DNA from: Nostoc sp. PCC 7107
Lineage (GTDB): Bacteria > Cyanobacteriota > Cyanobacteriia > Cyanobacteriales > Nostocaceae
Direction: 5' to 3'
DNA: 64,000 nt
NCBI RefSeq assembly: GCF_000316625.1
Contig: NC_019676.1
Span: 4,420,501-4,484,500, forward strand
The translations under genes were made by a program, and so were the position numbers. The notes beneath the pieces are model-generated. The model was not told the origin of the DNA and searched no databases. It worked only from the letters and a program-made list of their open reading frames with translations. This document shows, in pieces, positions 54,263 to 62,819 of this stretch; the stretch's first letter is position 1, and each line of letters starts with the position of its first letter.

Positions 54263-57200
54263 ATGAAACGGATCGTCTTAATTGCTGGGTTTGAATCGTT
54301 CAACGCTGACTTATACAGAAAAGCGGCTGCTGTGGCTGAATCTCGCTGTCCTGATTTAGATATTCGGGTGTTTAGCGATCGCGATATTATCAGTAAACGT
54401 GGGGAAGTAGAAACAGCACTGCATGACGCTGACGTATTTTTTGGCAGCTTATTATTTGATTATGACCAAGTTGTGTGGCTGCGCGATCGCCTTGCCCAAG
54501 TTCCCATCCGGCTTGTGTTTGAGTCAGCTTTAGAATTGATGAGTTTAACCAAGTTGGGAGACTTTGCCATTGGGGACAAACCCAAAGGAATGCCCAAACC
54601 AGTTAAATTCATCCTCGACAAATTCAGTAATGGACGGGAAGAAGACAAACTCGCAGGTTACATCAGCTTCTTAAAAATCGGCCCGAAACTTCTCAAATTC
54701 GTCCCAGTCCAGAAAGTCCAAGACTTACGCAACTGGTTAATTATCTATGGTTACTGGAATGCTGGCGGCCCCGAAAACGTCGCTTCTTTATTCTGGACAC
54801 TAGCAGAAAAATACCTCGGCTTAAAAATTGGCGACATTCCCCCACCAGTCGAAACCCCCAAAATGGGATTATTGCATCCCGACTATCAAGGGTTTTTTGC
54901 ATCGCCAAAAGCCTACCTAGACTGGTATCAGCAGAGAGGCAGGAGGCAGGAGGCAGGAGGCAGAAGGAATGCTTTTCAGCCCCCCATTGTGGGGATATTA
55001 CTTTACCGCAAACACGTAATCACCAAGCAACCCTATATTCCCCAACTCATTCGCCGCTTTGAAGAAGCCGGTTTAATTCCCTTACCTATATTCATCAACG
55101 GTGTAGAGGGACACGTAGCAGTTCGGGACTGGATGACGACTGACTACGAACAACAACAACGCCAACTTAATAATATTGAAACTCCCTCACTTTCCCCAGA
55201 TGCAGTTAAAGTTGATGCCATAGTTTCCACCATTGGCTTTCCCCTTGTCGGTGGCCCGGCTGGTTCAATGGAAGCCGGTCGCCAAGTAGAAGTAGCAAAG
55301 CGCATCCTGACTGCAAAAAATGTCCCTTATATTGTCGCCGCACCCTTATTAATTCAAGATATCCATTCTTGGACACGCCAAGGTGTCGGCGGATTACAAA
55401 GTGTAGTTTTATATGCGTTACCCGAACTTGATGGGGCTATTGATACCGTTCCCCTCGGTGGTTTGGTAGGCGAAAATATTTATCTTGTTCCTGAACGGGT
55501 ACAGCGATTAATTGGTAGAGTCAAAAGCTGGGTTGCTTTACGGCAAACACCAGCATCAGAACGTAAAATTGCCATTATTTTATATGGTTTCCCCCCTGGT
55601 TATGGTGCAGCCGGCACAGCTGCATTGTTGAATGTACCTCGCAGTTTAATTAAATTCCTTCACGCACTCAAAGACCAAGGTTATAACGTTGGCGACATCC
55701 CCGAAGATGGGGAAGAATTAATTCGTCAGGTGAAAGAAGCCGACGAGAGAATAGAAACAAATTCCTCCCCACTCCCCAATACTGTAAATGCCCGTCAATT
55801 AGAAAAATGGTTGGGATATCTCCGCACATCTCGCGTTGAAAAACAATGGAAATCTTTAACAAGTAGTGGGATTAAAACTTATGGTGAGGAACTGCACATT
55901 GGTGGTGTGCAGTTAGGAAATGTCTGGATAGGTTTACAACCACCGTTAGGCATTCAAGGCGACCCGATGCGATTAATGTTTGAACGCGATTTAACACCAC
56001 ATCCCCAATATGCTGCTTTTTATAAATGGTTACAAAACGAGTTGCAAGCTGATGCTGTGGTTCACTTTGGAATGCACGGCACAGTGGAATGGTTGCCGGG
56101 TTCGCCTTTAGGAAATACGGGTTATTCTTGGTCGGATATTTTGTTAGGTGATTTGCCCAATCTATATATATATGCGGCGAATAATCCTTCGGAGTCAATT
56201 TTGGCAAAGCGTCGCGGTTATGGGGTGTTAATTTCGCACAATGTCCCGCCTTATGGTCGTGCAGGTTTGTATAAGGAATTGGTGGCGTTGCGCGATTTAA
56301 TTGCGGAGTATAGAGAAGACCCGAAAAAGAATTATGTGCTGAAGGAAGGGATTTGTAAAAAGATTGTTGATACGGGTTTAGATGTTGATTGTCCGTTTGA
56401 GGATGCGAAAAAGTTGGGCATTCCTTTTACGCCAGAAAATATCAGAATGTTTAGCGCCCATGCTTTTGATGATTATCTGGTGAAGTTGTACGAATATTTG
56501 CAGGTTTTGGAGAATCGTTTGTTTTCCTCTGGGTTACATACTTTGGGTGAAGCGCCAAATGAGGAAGAGATGGCGGCTTATTTGGAGGCTTATTTTGGAA
56601 ACGAACCGCAAAGACGCGGAGAGGAAGAGATACAGATAAGAGATTTATTAGAACAAACTACAGATGAGTTAACAAATTTATTGCGGGGGTTGAATGGGGA
56701 GTATATTCCGCCTGCGCCTGGTGGTGATTTGTTGCGTGATGGGGCGGGGGTTTTGCCGACGGGAAGGAATATTCATGCGTTAGATCCTTATAGAATGCCT
56801 TCACCTGCGGCGTATGAAAGAGGTAGGGAAATTGCCCAGAAAATTATCGCCCAGCATTTACAGGAACATGGGAAGTATCCTGAAACTGTCGCAGTTTTGT
56901 TGTGGGGTTTAGATGCGATTAAAACTAAGGGTGAATCTTTAGGAATTTTGCTGGAGTTGGTTGGTGCTGAACCTGTGAAGGAAGGGACTGGCCGAATTGT
57001 TCGTTATGAATTGAAACCCTTGGCTGAGGTGGGACATCCCCGCATTGATGTGTTGGGTAATTTGTCGGGAATTTTCCGAGATAGTTTTGTGAATATCATC
57101 GAATTATTGGATGATTTGTTTTTACGCGCGGCTGAGGCGGATGAGTCGGAAGAACAGAATTTTATTCGGAAACACGCTTTGGCTTTAAAAGCGCAAGGTG

Positions 57201-57934
57201 TAGAAAATGTTTCCGCGAGATTGTTTTCTAATCCTGCGGGTGATTTTGGTTCTTTAGTAAATGATAGGGTGGTGGATGGGAACTGGGAATCTGGGGAAGA
57301 GTTAGGTAATACTTGGCAAAGCCGCAATGTGTTTAGCTATGGGAGACAAGATAAAGGCCAAGCTAGACCAGAGGTGTTGAATCAGTTATTGAAAACGAGC
57401 GATCGCATTGTCCAAGAAATCGATTCGGTAGAATATGGTTTAACTGATATTCAGGAATATTACGCCAACACTGGCGGCTTGAAAAAAGCCGCCGAAAAAC
57501 AAAGCGGTAAAAAGGTAACTACCAGCTTTGTCGAAAGTTTCTCAAAAGACACCACCCCCCGCAATTTAGAAGATTTGCTGCGGATGGAATATCGTACCAA
57601 ATTACTCAATCCCAAATGGGCGCAATCAATGGCAAATCAAGGTTCTGGCGGTGCTTATGAAATCTCGCAACGGATGACAGCCTTAATTGGTTGGGGTGGT
57701 ACTGCCGATTTTCAAGATGATTGGGTTTATGACCAAGCGGCTGATACCTACGCTTTAGACCCAGAAATGGCAGAGAAATTACGCCAAGCCAACCCTGAAG
57801 CTTTCCGCAATATTATTAGCAGAATGTTAGAAGCATCTGGACGCGGTTTCTGGGAAGCTGATCAAGATAAGTTAGATAAATTGCGTCAGTTATATGAGTT
57901 GACTGATGAAGAATTGGAAGGAGTGACTGTTTAA
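54263..57934 (+). CDS. chlH: Magnesium chelatase subunit H-type protein (short paralogue class)
   Basis: A 1223-residue CobN/magnesium-chelatase H family protein. The N-terminus (KRIVLIAGFESFNADLYRKAAAVAE) and the blocks LHPDYQGFFASPKAYLDWY, PPGYGAAGTAALLNVPRSLIK, FGMHGTVEWLPGSPLGNTGYSW and HPRIDVLGNLSGIFRD are diagnostic. The standard cyanobacterial ChlH has about 1330 residues and a different N-terminus, so this is the shorter second version seen in some strains. Subunit H binds protoporphyrin IX and inserts Mg with ChlI and ChlD. Residues about 225-238 (RGRRQEAGGRR) are encoded by an inserted GGCAGGA repeat. Specificity for Mg is inferred. Confidence 0.88.
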   Translation: MKRIVLIAGFESFNADLYRKAAAVAESRCPDLDIRVFSDRDIISKRGEVETALHDADVFFGSLLFDYDQVVWLRDRLAQVPIRLVFESALELMSLTKLGDFAIGDKPKGMPKPVKFILDKFSNGREEDKLAGYISFLKIGPKLLKFVPVQKVQDLRNWLIIYGYWNAGGPENVASLFWTLAEKYLGLKIGDIPPPVETPKMGLLHPDYQGFFASPKAYLDWYQQRGRRQEAGGRRNAFQPPIVGILLYRKHVITKQPYIPQLIRRFEEAGLIPLPIFINGVEGHVAVRDWMTTDYEQQQRQLNNIETPSLSPDAVKVDAIVSTIGFPLVGGPAGSMEAGRQVEVAKRILTAKNVPYIVAAPLLIQDIHSWTRQGVGGLQSVVLYALPELDGAIDTVPLGGLVGENIYLVPERVQRLIGRVKSWVALRQTPASERKIAIILYGFPPGYGAAGTAALLNVPRSLIKFLHALKDQGYNVGDIPEDGEELIRQVKEADERIETNSSPLPNTVNARQLEKWLGYLRTSRVEKQWKSLTSSGIKTYGEELHIGGVQLGNVWIGLQPPLGIQGDPMRLMFERDLTPHPQYAAFYKWLQNELQADAVVHFGMHGTVEWLPGSPLGNTGYSWSDILLGDLPNLYIYAANNPSESILAKRRGYGVLISHNVPPYGRAGLYKELVALRDLIAEYREDPKKNYVLKEGICKKIVDTGLDVDCPFEDAKKLGIPFTPENIRMFSAHAFDDYLVKLYEYLQVLENRLFSSGLHTLGEAPNEEEMAAYLEAYFGNEPQRRGEEEIQIRDLLEQTTDELTNLLRGLNGEYIPPAPGGDLLRDGAGVLPTGRNIHALDPYRMPSPAAYERGREIAQKIIAQHLQEHGKYPETVAVLLWGLDAIKTKGESLGILLELVGAEPVKEGTGRIVRYELKPLAEVGHPRIDVLGNLSGIFRDSFVNIIELLDDLFLRAAEADESEEQNFIRKHALALKAQGVENVSARLFSNPAGDFGSLVNDRVVDGNWESGEELGNTWQSRNVFSYGRQDKGQARPEVLNQLLKTSDRIVQEIDSVEYGLTDIQEYYANTGGLKKAAEKQSGKKVTTSFVESFSKDTTPRNLEDLLRMEYRTKLLNPKWAQSMANQGSGGAYEISQRMTALIGWGGTADFQDDWVYDQAADTYALDPEMAEKLRQANPEAFRNIISRMLEASGRGFWEADQDKLDKLRQLYELTDEELEGVTV
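54936..54967 (+). repeat. In-frame GGCAGGA heptamer repeat inside the chelatase gene
   Basis: About four tandem GGCAGGA units (AGGCAGG phase), which encode a basic RRQEAGG-type stretch in the chelatase protein. This is the same repeat as at 7972, 8399 and the intergenic 19361. Confidence 0.85.
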
Positions 57935-57957
57935 AAAATTCCCAATCTATCAAGAGG

Positions 57958-58353
57958 CTAAATGAGTTCTGTAATATAATTTTTCAGGAGTTCAATTAGC
58001 TCTTCTTTACTTACTTTATTATCAGCAACTTGCATTGTTAATTCATAAGCTTGTTCTGGTGACATATTCAGTTCATAATCATTCATGTTCAAAAATGTCA
58101 CTATCACATCAAAAGCAGTCCGCTTATTTCCATCTACAAAAGCATGGTTATTAGTAATATGAAACAAATAAGCTGCGGCTTGTTCAATAATTGTAGAATG
58201 TAAAAGTTTACCACCGAAAGTTGCTTGGGGTTGATAAATAGCTGAATCTAGCAAGCCTTCATCGCGTATACCAAGTGAGCCACCATATATGCGAATCTGC
58301 TTACTATGTATACTTAACACATCTTGTTTTTCAATGAATTTAGGACTAGGCAA
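57958..58353 (-). CDS. doc: Doc-type Fic-domain toxin
   Basis: A 131-residue protein: GIRDEGLLDSAIYQPQATFGG, then the Fic core motif HAFVDGNKRTA (His70 to Arg78), which fits the Doc subgroup HxFx[D/N]xNKR. Doc phosphorylates EF-Tu and arrests translation. The upstream gene overlaps it by 8 bp, but the partner is not a Phd-type antitoxin. It converges with the chelatase gene, with 23 bp between stops. Confidence 0.88.
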   Translation of the reverse strand: MPSPKFIEKQDVLSIHSKQIRIYGGSLGIRDEGLLDSAIYQPQATFGGKLLHSTIIEQAAAYLFHITNNHAFVDGNKRTAFDVIVTFLNMNDYELNMSPEQAYELTMQVADNKVSKEELIELLKNYITELI

Positions 58354-58975
58354 GATTACTGTACACCCAATCCCATTTTTTTGTAGATGCCAAAGAAATT
58401 AGCATAGCTTCTGATTCTTTAGGGATGATATCATCTTTTTGTTCTAATAACTTAGTAAATTCTTCAGTGAGTAAGTTAAATTGTAAACAAGCTTTAATGA
58501 TTGATTGTATTACGTACTTTCCAGTTTCTACAAGAATATATTCTTCATCATGTGGATAAGTTAAAGAAGAAGCTTCATTTATAATAATCAGATATGTATT
58601 TAGAACAACCCGAATATACTTTATAAAAACCTGTCTGGTGTTCTCGTGTTTTATAAAATTAAGTTCAGAGCATTTTTCTAAAATTTCTTGAAGTAAAAAA
58701 CTGTATCTCACAAAAAGTAGAATTGATAATTGATCCGGTTGGGATTTTTTTTCAAGTTTATCAACCAGCTTATTAAATTTATCAAGTTTATATTTTAACT
58801 CTGTTAGCTTATCTAGAAGCTGACTAAGAGTTATCATTCCGCTATTTTCCAACTCAATTATTTCCGCAACTAGTTCATCTTGCGGGTTAGCATCATTCAG
58901 GCATTTTTCCAGGATTTCTATACTTTTTTGAAATTTGGCAATTGTTTCTGGCGGAAGAATCAAGCTGTTTACCAT
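58346..58975 (-). CDS. Unrecognised helical protein coupled to the Doc gene
   Basis: A 209-residue protein not recognised. Predominantly helical, with a heptad-like Leu/Lys/Asp-rich stretch (LTELKYKLDKFNKLVDKLEKK) that may form a coiled coil. No membrane helix or signal. It is translated immediately before doc with an 8-bp overlap, so it is a candidate antitoxin or co-factor, but its size and composition are unlike the known Phd/antitoxin-Doc partners. That makes its role uncertain. Confidence 0.6.
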   Translation of the reverse strand: MVNSLILPPETIAKFQKSIEILEKCLNDANPQDELVAEIIELENSGMITLSQLLDKLTELKYKLDKFNKLVDKLEKKSQPDQLSILLFVRYSFLLQEILEKCSELNFIKHENTRQVFIKYIRVVLNTYLIIINEASSLTYPHDEEYILVETGKYVIQSIIKACLQFNLLTEEFTKLLEQKDDIIPKESEAMLISLASTKKWDWVYSNLA

Positions 58976-59098
58976 CTGTTTTGTACCTGGATTCTAATAT
59001 CAATTTAACGAAATTTACTAATAATTGCATAAAGTCACAGCAAAAACTCCGCGTAACTTTGCGTTTACCTTAGCGATACTCCGCGTTTAAAAACATTA

Positions 59099-59860
59099 CT
59101 AATTAAGCCTTTCCAAAAACTGTTTACCACAATCTTTGCAGAGATAACGCTGCTTCCCATGACGATGACCATTTTTAGATAAACGGGATGAATGACAGTA
59201 AGGACATATCATTACTTTCATTACTTCTTGGGGCAGTGTGTATGGTGTTAAATATGCTACTAGCATTGCTTTGAGTTCTGCATAAAGAACTTGACGTTTG
59301 CTTTCATCCTGTTTCAAAGCATTCAAAAGTAAGGCGTTGTAGGTTCGATGCACTGTTTCAGCAATGAGTTCACTTTTTTCTACAGCTAACTCTGGGTTCC
59401 AGTGACGAAAAAAGGCGGCGAATTGTTGAATTAGCTGCTGATTAAAGGTTTCGTCAAATAGCTGAAACAATTCTGGTGCAACAAAATACTGAATGTACAC
59501 AACACGAGGGATGGGATCTGCAAAATATTTCGCGTAAATATCCACTGTATGACCTATAAAATCTGGTAATGACTTATGCTCGTTGGCTGACTGCATAAGT
59601 TTGGTAAGAATTGCTGTCACCCGTTCCATGTGTATCGCTTCGAGTGCATGAAATATGGCGAGTTTATCAGGAAAAAACTGATATAGAGAACCTATAGCTG
59701 TGTCGGCTTTCGCTGCAATTTGATGGGTAGTCGCAGCCTCATATCCCACTTCCGCAAAGACTTCGGCTGCTGCTTGGAGAATTTTCTTAACCCGTTGCTG
59801 ACTGCGCTTTTGCTTGGGTTGACGGCGCATCAGCAGCGAATCAGATTTACTTATAGCCAT
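59099..59860 (-). CDS. TetR-family regulator fused to a C-terminal zinc ribbon
   Basis: About 253 residues from ATG 59860. Residues about 15-60 form a TetR helix-turn-helix (ILQAAAEVFAEVGYEAATTHQIAAKADTAIGSLYQFF), residues 70-210 a helical ligand/dimer domain, and the last 40 residues a four-Cys zinc ribbon (ICPYCHSSRLSKNGHRHGKQ, CKDCGKQF). That ribbon is the type found at the N-terminus of IS1 InsA and related transposases. It diverges from a Rieske oxygenase gene across 138 bp that holds two operator-like repeats. It is probably a repressor of that gene and of itself. Confidence 0.85.
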   Translation of the reverse strand: MAISKSDSLLMRRQPKQKRSQQRVKKILQAAAEVFAEVGYEAATTHQIAAKADTAIGSLYQFFPDKLAIFHALEAIHMERVTAILTKLMQSANEHKSLPDFIGHTVDIYAKYFADPIPRVVYIQYFVAPELFQLFDETFNQQLIQQFAAFFRHWNPELAVEKSELIAETVHRTYNALLLNALKQDESKRQVLYAELKAMLVAYLTPYTLPQEVMKVMICPYCHSSRLSKNGHRHGKQRYLCKDCGKQFLERLN

Positions 59861-59867
59861 AGTTCTT

Positions 59868-59922
59868 GACAAACATGAAAAATCTGTCGTATTTTTAAAT
59901 CAAACATGAAAGTTTTGTCATA
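59868..59922. promoter_or_regulatory. Two direct operator-like repeats between tetR and the Rieske gene
   Basis: AAACATGAAA occurs at 59871-59880 and 59902-59911, each followed by TCTGTC(G/A)TA or TTTGTC(G/A)TA-type sequence. The 31-bp offset is three helical turns. Each copy has weak inverted halves (GACA...TGTC). This is the expected location for TetR binding. Confidence 0.6.
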
Positions 59923-59998
59923 ATTCTACTCTAACGCGGTCGAAATTAGAGCGATCGCATCATACCAAATACCCTAAACAAATCCCTAGGAGGCTCCT

Positions 59999-60952
59999 AT
60001 GGTAGTAATTCTCCCTGGCGCACCGTGGTTAATTGCTCATCGTTCTATGCTGGGTGTTAGCAAGCCTTATAAAGTTGCGCTGAATGGTCGAGATTATGTC
60101 CTTTGGCAAAATCAACAAGGTGAAGTTCTTGCCTTAGATAACGTTTGTCCACATCTGCAAGCACCTCTATCTGATGGCTGGATTTGCCAAGAACGGGGTA
60201 CAATTACCTGTCCTTTCCACGCGTTGGAATTTGATGGACAAGGAAGGTTGCATCAGTCTGGTCAAGTAGGAAGCCAACCGCTGGTAAATACGCTAAAACT
60301 GATTATCAAAGATGATTGTATTTGGACATACGCTGGTCACGTTCCCAAAATTCCCGTACCAGACCTCATCGCCAAAGTTAGCGAAGGTATGAGTTTTGTT
60401 GGTGTGGCTGGCGAAAAAAGTATTCGCGGGACTTTTTTAGATAACTTGTTAATCAACTACGACTACAACCATCAAAGCGGTACACACCGGGATTTATTTG
60501 GTATTAAAGCTAATCGCGTTCCGGTGTTTGAGCATCAAGGATATTGGGCTAAGGTTGTCCAAGAACTAGAACGGGAGCATAGTACTTGGAATGATATTCT
60601 CCGCAATCCTGTTATTTTAACTGCACCTAAAACCTACACAGGGACTTTAGAGTATGCTTTCCCCGCACTAACAACTTTTCATACCTCATTCTTGTTAGGA
60701 GAAATTTTGCAGGTGCATATCTTATATCCAGAAACGGAAACTCAAACTAAAACTTTTGTGTTAGTCTTCACCAAACCCAAACATCCAATTCTCGTACCCT
60801 TATTAAGACGTTCAATGTTAAGTGCGGTGACAACAGTCGTCGAGCAAGATACACGCGCCATTGAAACTTCTTATCCTCGCCAAACACCCAAAATTCGCCT
60901 ACCGAACGAGGAAATTATGTTTCATTCTCAAAAGCTATATCATGATTGGTAA
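59999..60952 (+). CDS. Rieske non-haem iron oxygenase-like protein
   Basis: A 317-residue protein with a perfect AGGAGG 5 nt before the ATG. The Rieske [2Fe-2S] site is Cys50-Pro-His52 and Cys71-Pro-Phe-His74. The C-terminal half has a mononuclear iron-type region (NYDYNHQSGTHRD with two His five apart) and a later acidic EQDTRAIE. It resembles Rieske oxygenase alpha subunits that hydroxylate or demethylate small molecules; some plant and cyanobacterial relatives act on chlorophyll or choline. Ferredoxin probably donates the electrons. The divergent TetR regulator suggests induction by its substrate. Confidence 0.85.
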   Translation: MVVILPGAPWLIAHRSMLGVSKPYKVALNGRDYVLWQNQQGEVLALDNVCPHLQAPLSDGWICQERGTITCPFHALEFDGQGRLHQSGQVGSQPLVNTLKLIIKDDCIWTYAGHVPKIPVPDLIAKVSEGMSFVGVAGEKSIRGTFLDNLLINYDYNHQSGTHRDLFGIKANRVPVFEHQGYWAKVVQELEREHSTWNDILRNPVILTAPKTYTGTLEYAFPALTTFHTSFLLGEILQVHILYPETETQTKTFVLVFTKPKHPILVPLLRRSMLSAVTTVVEQDTRAIETSYPRQTPKIRLPNEEIMFHSQKLYHDW

Positions 60953-61059
60953 TGTGATTTGTCTCACGCAGCGCAGCAGAGATAATGAGGAGCTTGAGAA
61001 TTTTTCCCCGTAACTTTGCGTTAAAAAGCTTAACGCTCCAAAATTTACCCTTCAGTTGT

Positions 61060-61300
61060 CTTTCCAATGGTCAGTTTATTGCAAGTAGCGGTGATGAAGA
61101 GATGATTAGACTTGTCCACAAAATAATAGAATCATACCCACAGGAATCAAAGCGATTAATTGGGATTAAATATGCAGATTTTATTACATTAGTCGCATTA
61201 GCAGAAAAAAGCATCTAGAGAAACAAGCAGAAATTGAAAAAATAAAAATTAGGTTAATAGCATCTGGAGGAGGACGTAAAAATGTTTTGGTGTACATATA
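61060..61300 (+). pseudogene. Transposase fragment with a single-base frameshift
   Basis: The frame reads SSGDEEMIRLVHKIIESYPQESKRLIG and ends after A-E-K. If one A is restored in the A6 run at 61205-61210 it continues HLEKQAEIEKIKIRLIASGGGRKNVL, a pattern typical of transposase N-terminal regions in Nostoc. No start, ends or remaining domain are present. It is a relic. Confidence 0.55.
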
Positions 61301-61465
61301 ATTAGTAGTACTTTTGTACACTAAATTTACACCCAAATCATACCCAAAGTACCCTAAACTACCCCAAATCATTGTATATTTTTAGTACAGAAATACTATA
61401 GAATGAACTGCCCCATAAACAAAAAAACTATTGTAAGCCATAGCTCAAAATAGTTTTAGCTTTTA

Positions 61466-61536
61466 AGCGGGCGGCGGGAATCGAACCCGCATTAATAGCT
61501 TGGAAGGCTATAGTTTTACCACTAAACTACGCCCGC
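61466..61536 (-). tRNA. tRNA-Gly (TCC)
   Basis: Complete cloverleaf on the minus strand: the acceptor GCGGGCG pairs with CGCCCGC, the anticodon stem ATAGC/GCTAT encloses CTTCCAA (anticodon TCC), and the T-arm is GCGGG TTCGAAT CCCGC. CCA is not encoded. Confidence 0.95.
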
Positions 61537-61586
61537 AAATTTCCAACTTAAACATAGTAACACTATTTTACAGAAAATTCAAACAT

Positions 61587-62759
61587 CTAATTAGAATTGA
61601 CAGGTTGAATTGTAATTTTGACAAAGAGATTACTCAAGTCTGGTTTACTGCCATCTTGATTGTAGGCGGGGGTAAACTTCTCGTTCCTAAACAGTTCGTT
61701 GATTGCTTGTTGGTAGAGATTTTTTTCGCTTTGGAGGTTGGAAGGTTTTATTTCTAAGACTATAGCCTGTTGAAAGTTCCCATTGTGTGCAATTACAAAG
61801 CTGGCTACAAGTTGTGCAGGTGCAAGTCCATTTTCGCCATTGAGAGAATTTGCTGCTAATGTTTTCATACCACTTCCCTGGTATGTAGCTAAAACATCAG
61901 GTAAATCTTTACTTAGTTGACGCATTTCCTGATCAGCAAAAGGCACTATTGTGACTGTCGAGCCAGCTTGCTCAGAAGTAGTGGGATTTTTGTCTGTAGG
62001 AGTTTGAGGGGTATTTCTTGTGGGAATGGGTGAAGTTTTATTGGTAGGACTTGGAGAAGTAGTAGGATTTTTTTGAGGCGGCGTGTTAGAAGTATTATCG
62101 GTGGAACTTGGAGACGAATTTCCTGTTGGAGTGCGGGGATTATTATCTGCTCCCGTGGTTGAATTTGTTGATGGTTCTGAAGGAAGACTGCTTGGTAATG
62201 GTTTTCCTTTTCCGAGGATAATTCCTTGTCGGCGATTCCACGGAAGATTACCAATAGGAATTGTCGGTGTAGGTTTGGGAGTTGGCGTAGGTTTAGTAAA
62301 GTCAGTTGTAAAACTTGGTTTTGGGGTCGTTTGTGCTTTGGGTTTGGGTTGTGAAACAGGTTTTTTGACTAATGGTTTGGTATTTTTTTGAGAAACAACT
62401 TTCTTCTGATTCAGAATGCTGGTTTCAGAATCCTGATTTCTAGCTATATTGTTTGCTGTTTCTGGCAAAGTTCCGGCTATATTCTGTTGGGATGAGATAT
62501 TTGGTTTGGGTGAAACTGTTGTCGTAGGTAATTTTGATTTTGCTGTTGGATAAATTTCCACCAACTCAATAGGAACAATAGCTTGACTTTGCTGGGGAAA
62601 CCATAATCCAAACACATTGGACGATCGCATCAACCAAAAAATCAACAAATGCAGGGAAACTGAACTAATAGTGACAAAAATCCACAAACTTGGAGGATCA
62701 CTATGTCGTTTCCAAATCTTGGGTGGAACAGGAGTTTTGTCTGCAACAGGCGTTGTCAT
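61587..62759 (-). CDS. TonB-like Pro-rich envelope-spanning protein
   Basis: A 390-residue protein. One N-terminal membrane anchor (residues about 25-43, LWIFVTISSVSLHLLIFWL), a Pro/Thr/Ser/Lys-rich linker of about 200 residues (KPTPTPKPTPTIP and similar), and a C-terminal domain of about 90 residues (AQLVASFVIAHNGNFQQAIVLE to FVKITIQPV) that resembles the TonB C-terminal fold. It could transmit proton-motive force to outer-membrane receptors or act as a structural linker. ExbB/ExbD genes are not in the window. The family match is by layout rather than a signature motif. Confidence 0.65.
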   Translation of the reverse strand: MTTPVADKTPVPPKIWKRHSDPPSLWIFVTISSVSLHLLIFWLMRSSNVFGLWFPQQSQAIVPIELVEIYPTAKSKLPTTTVSPKPNISSQQNIAGTLPETANNIARNQDSETSILNQKKVVSQKNTKPLVKKPVSQPKPKAQTTPKPSFTTDFTKPTPTPKPTPTIPIGNLPWNRRQGIILGKGKPLPSSLPSEPSTNSTTGADNNPRTPTGNSSPSSTDNTSNTPPQKNPTTSPSPTNKTSPIPTRNTPQTPTDKNPTTSEQAGSTVTIVPFADQEMRQLSKDLPDVLATYQGSGMKTLAANSLNGENGLAPAQLVASFVIAHNGNFQQAIVLEIKPSNLQSEKNLYQQAINELFRNEKFTPAYNQDGSKPDLSNLFVKITIQPVNSN

Positions 62760-62819
62760 ATCACCGAGGCCAAAGATAATTCAGAGTCCTTAAGCTTTGC
62801 TAAAGACTCCGTTTGGATC

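Noticed and set aside
61205-61210. Programmed frameshift in the A6 run of the transposase fragment
   Set aside because: The element has no start and no catalytic domain, so simple decay explains the lost base.
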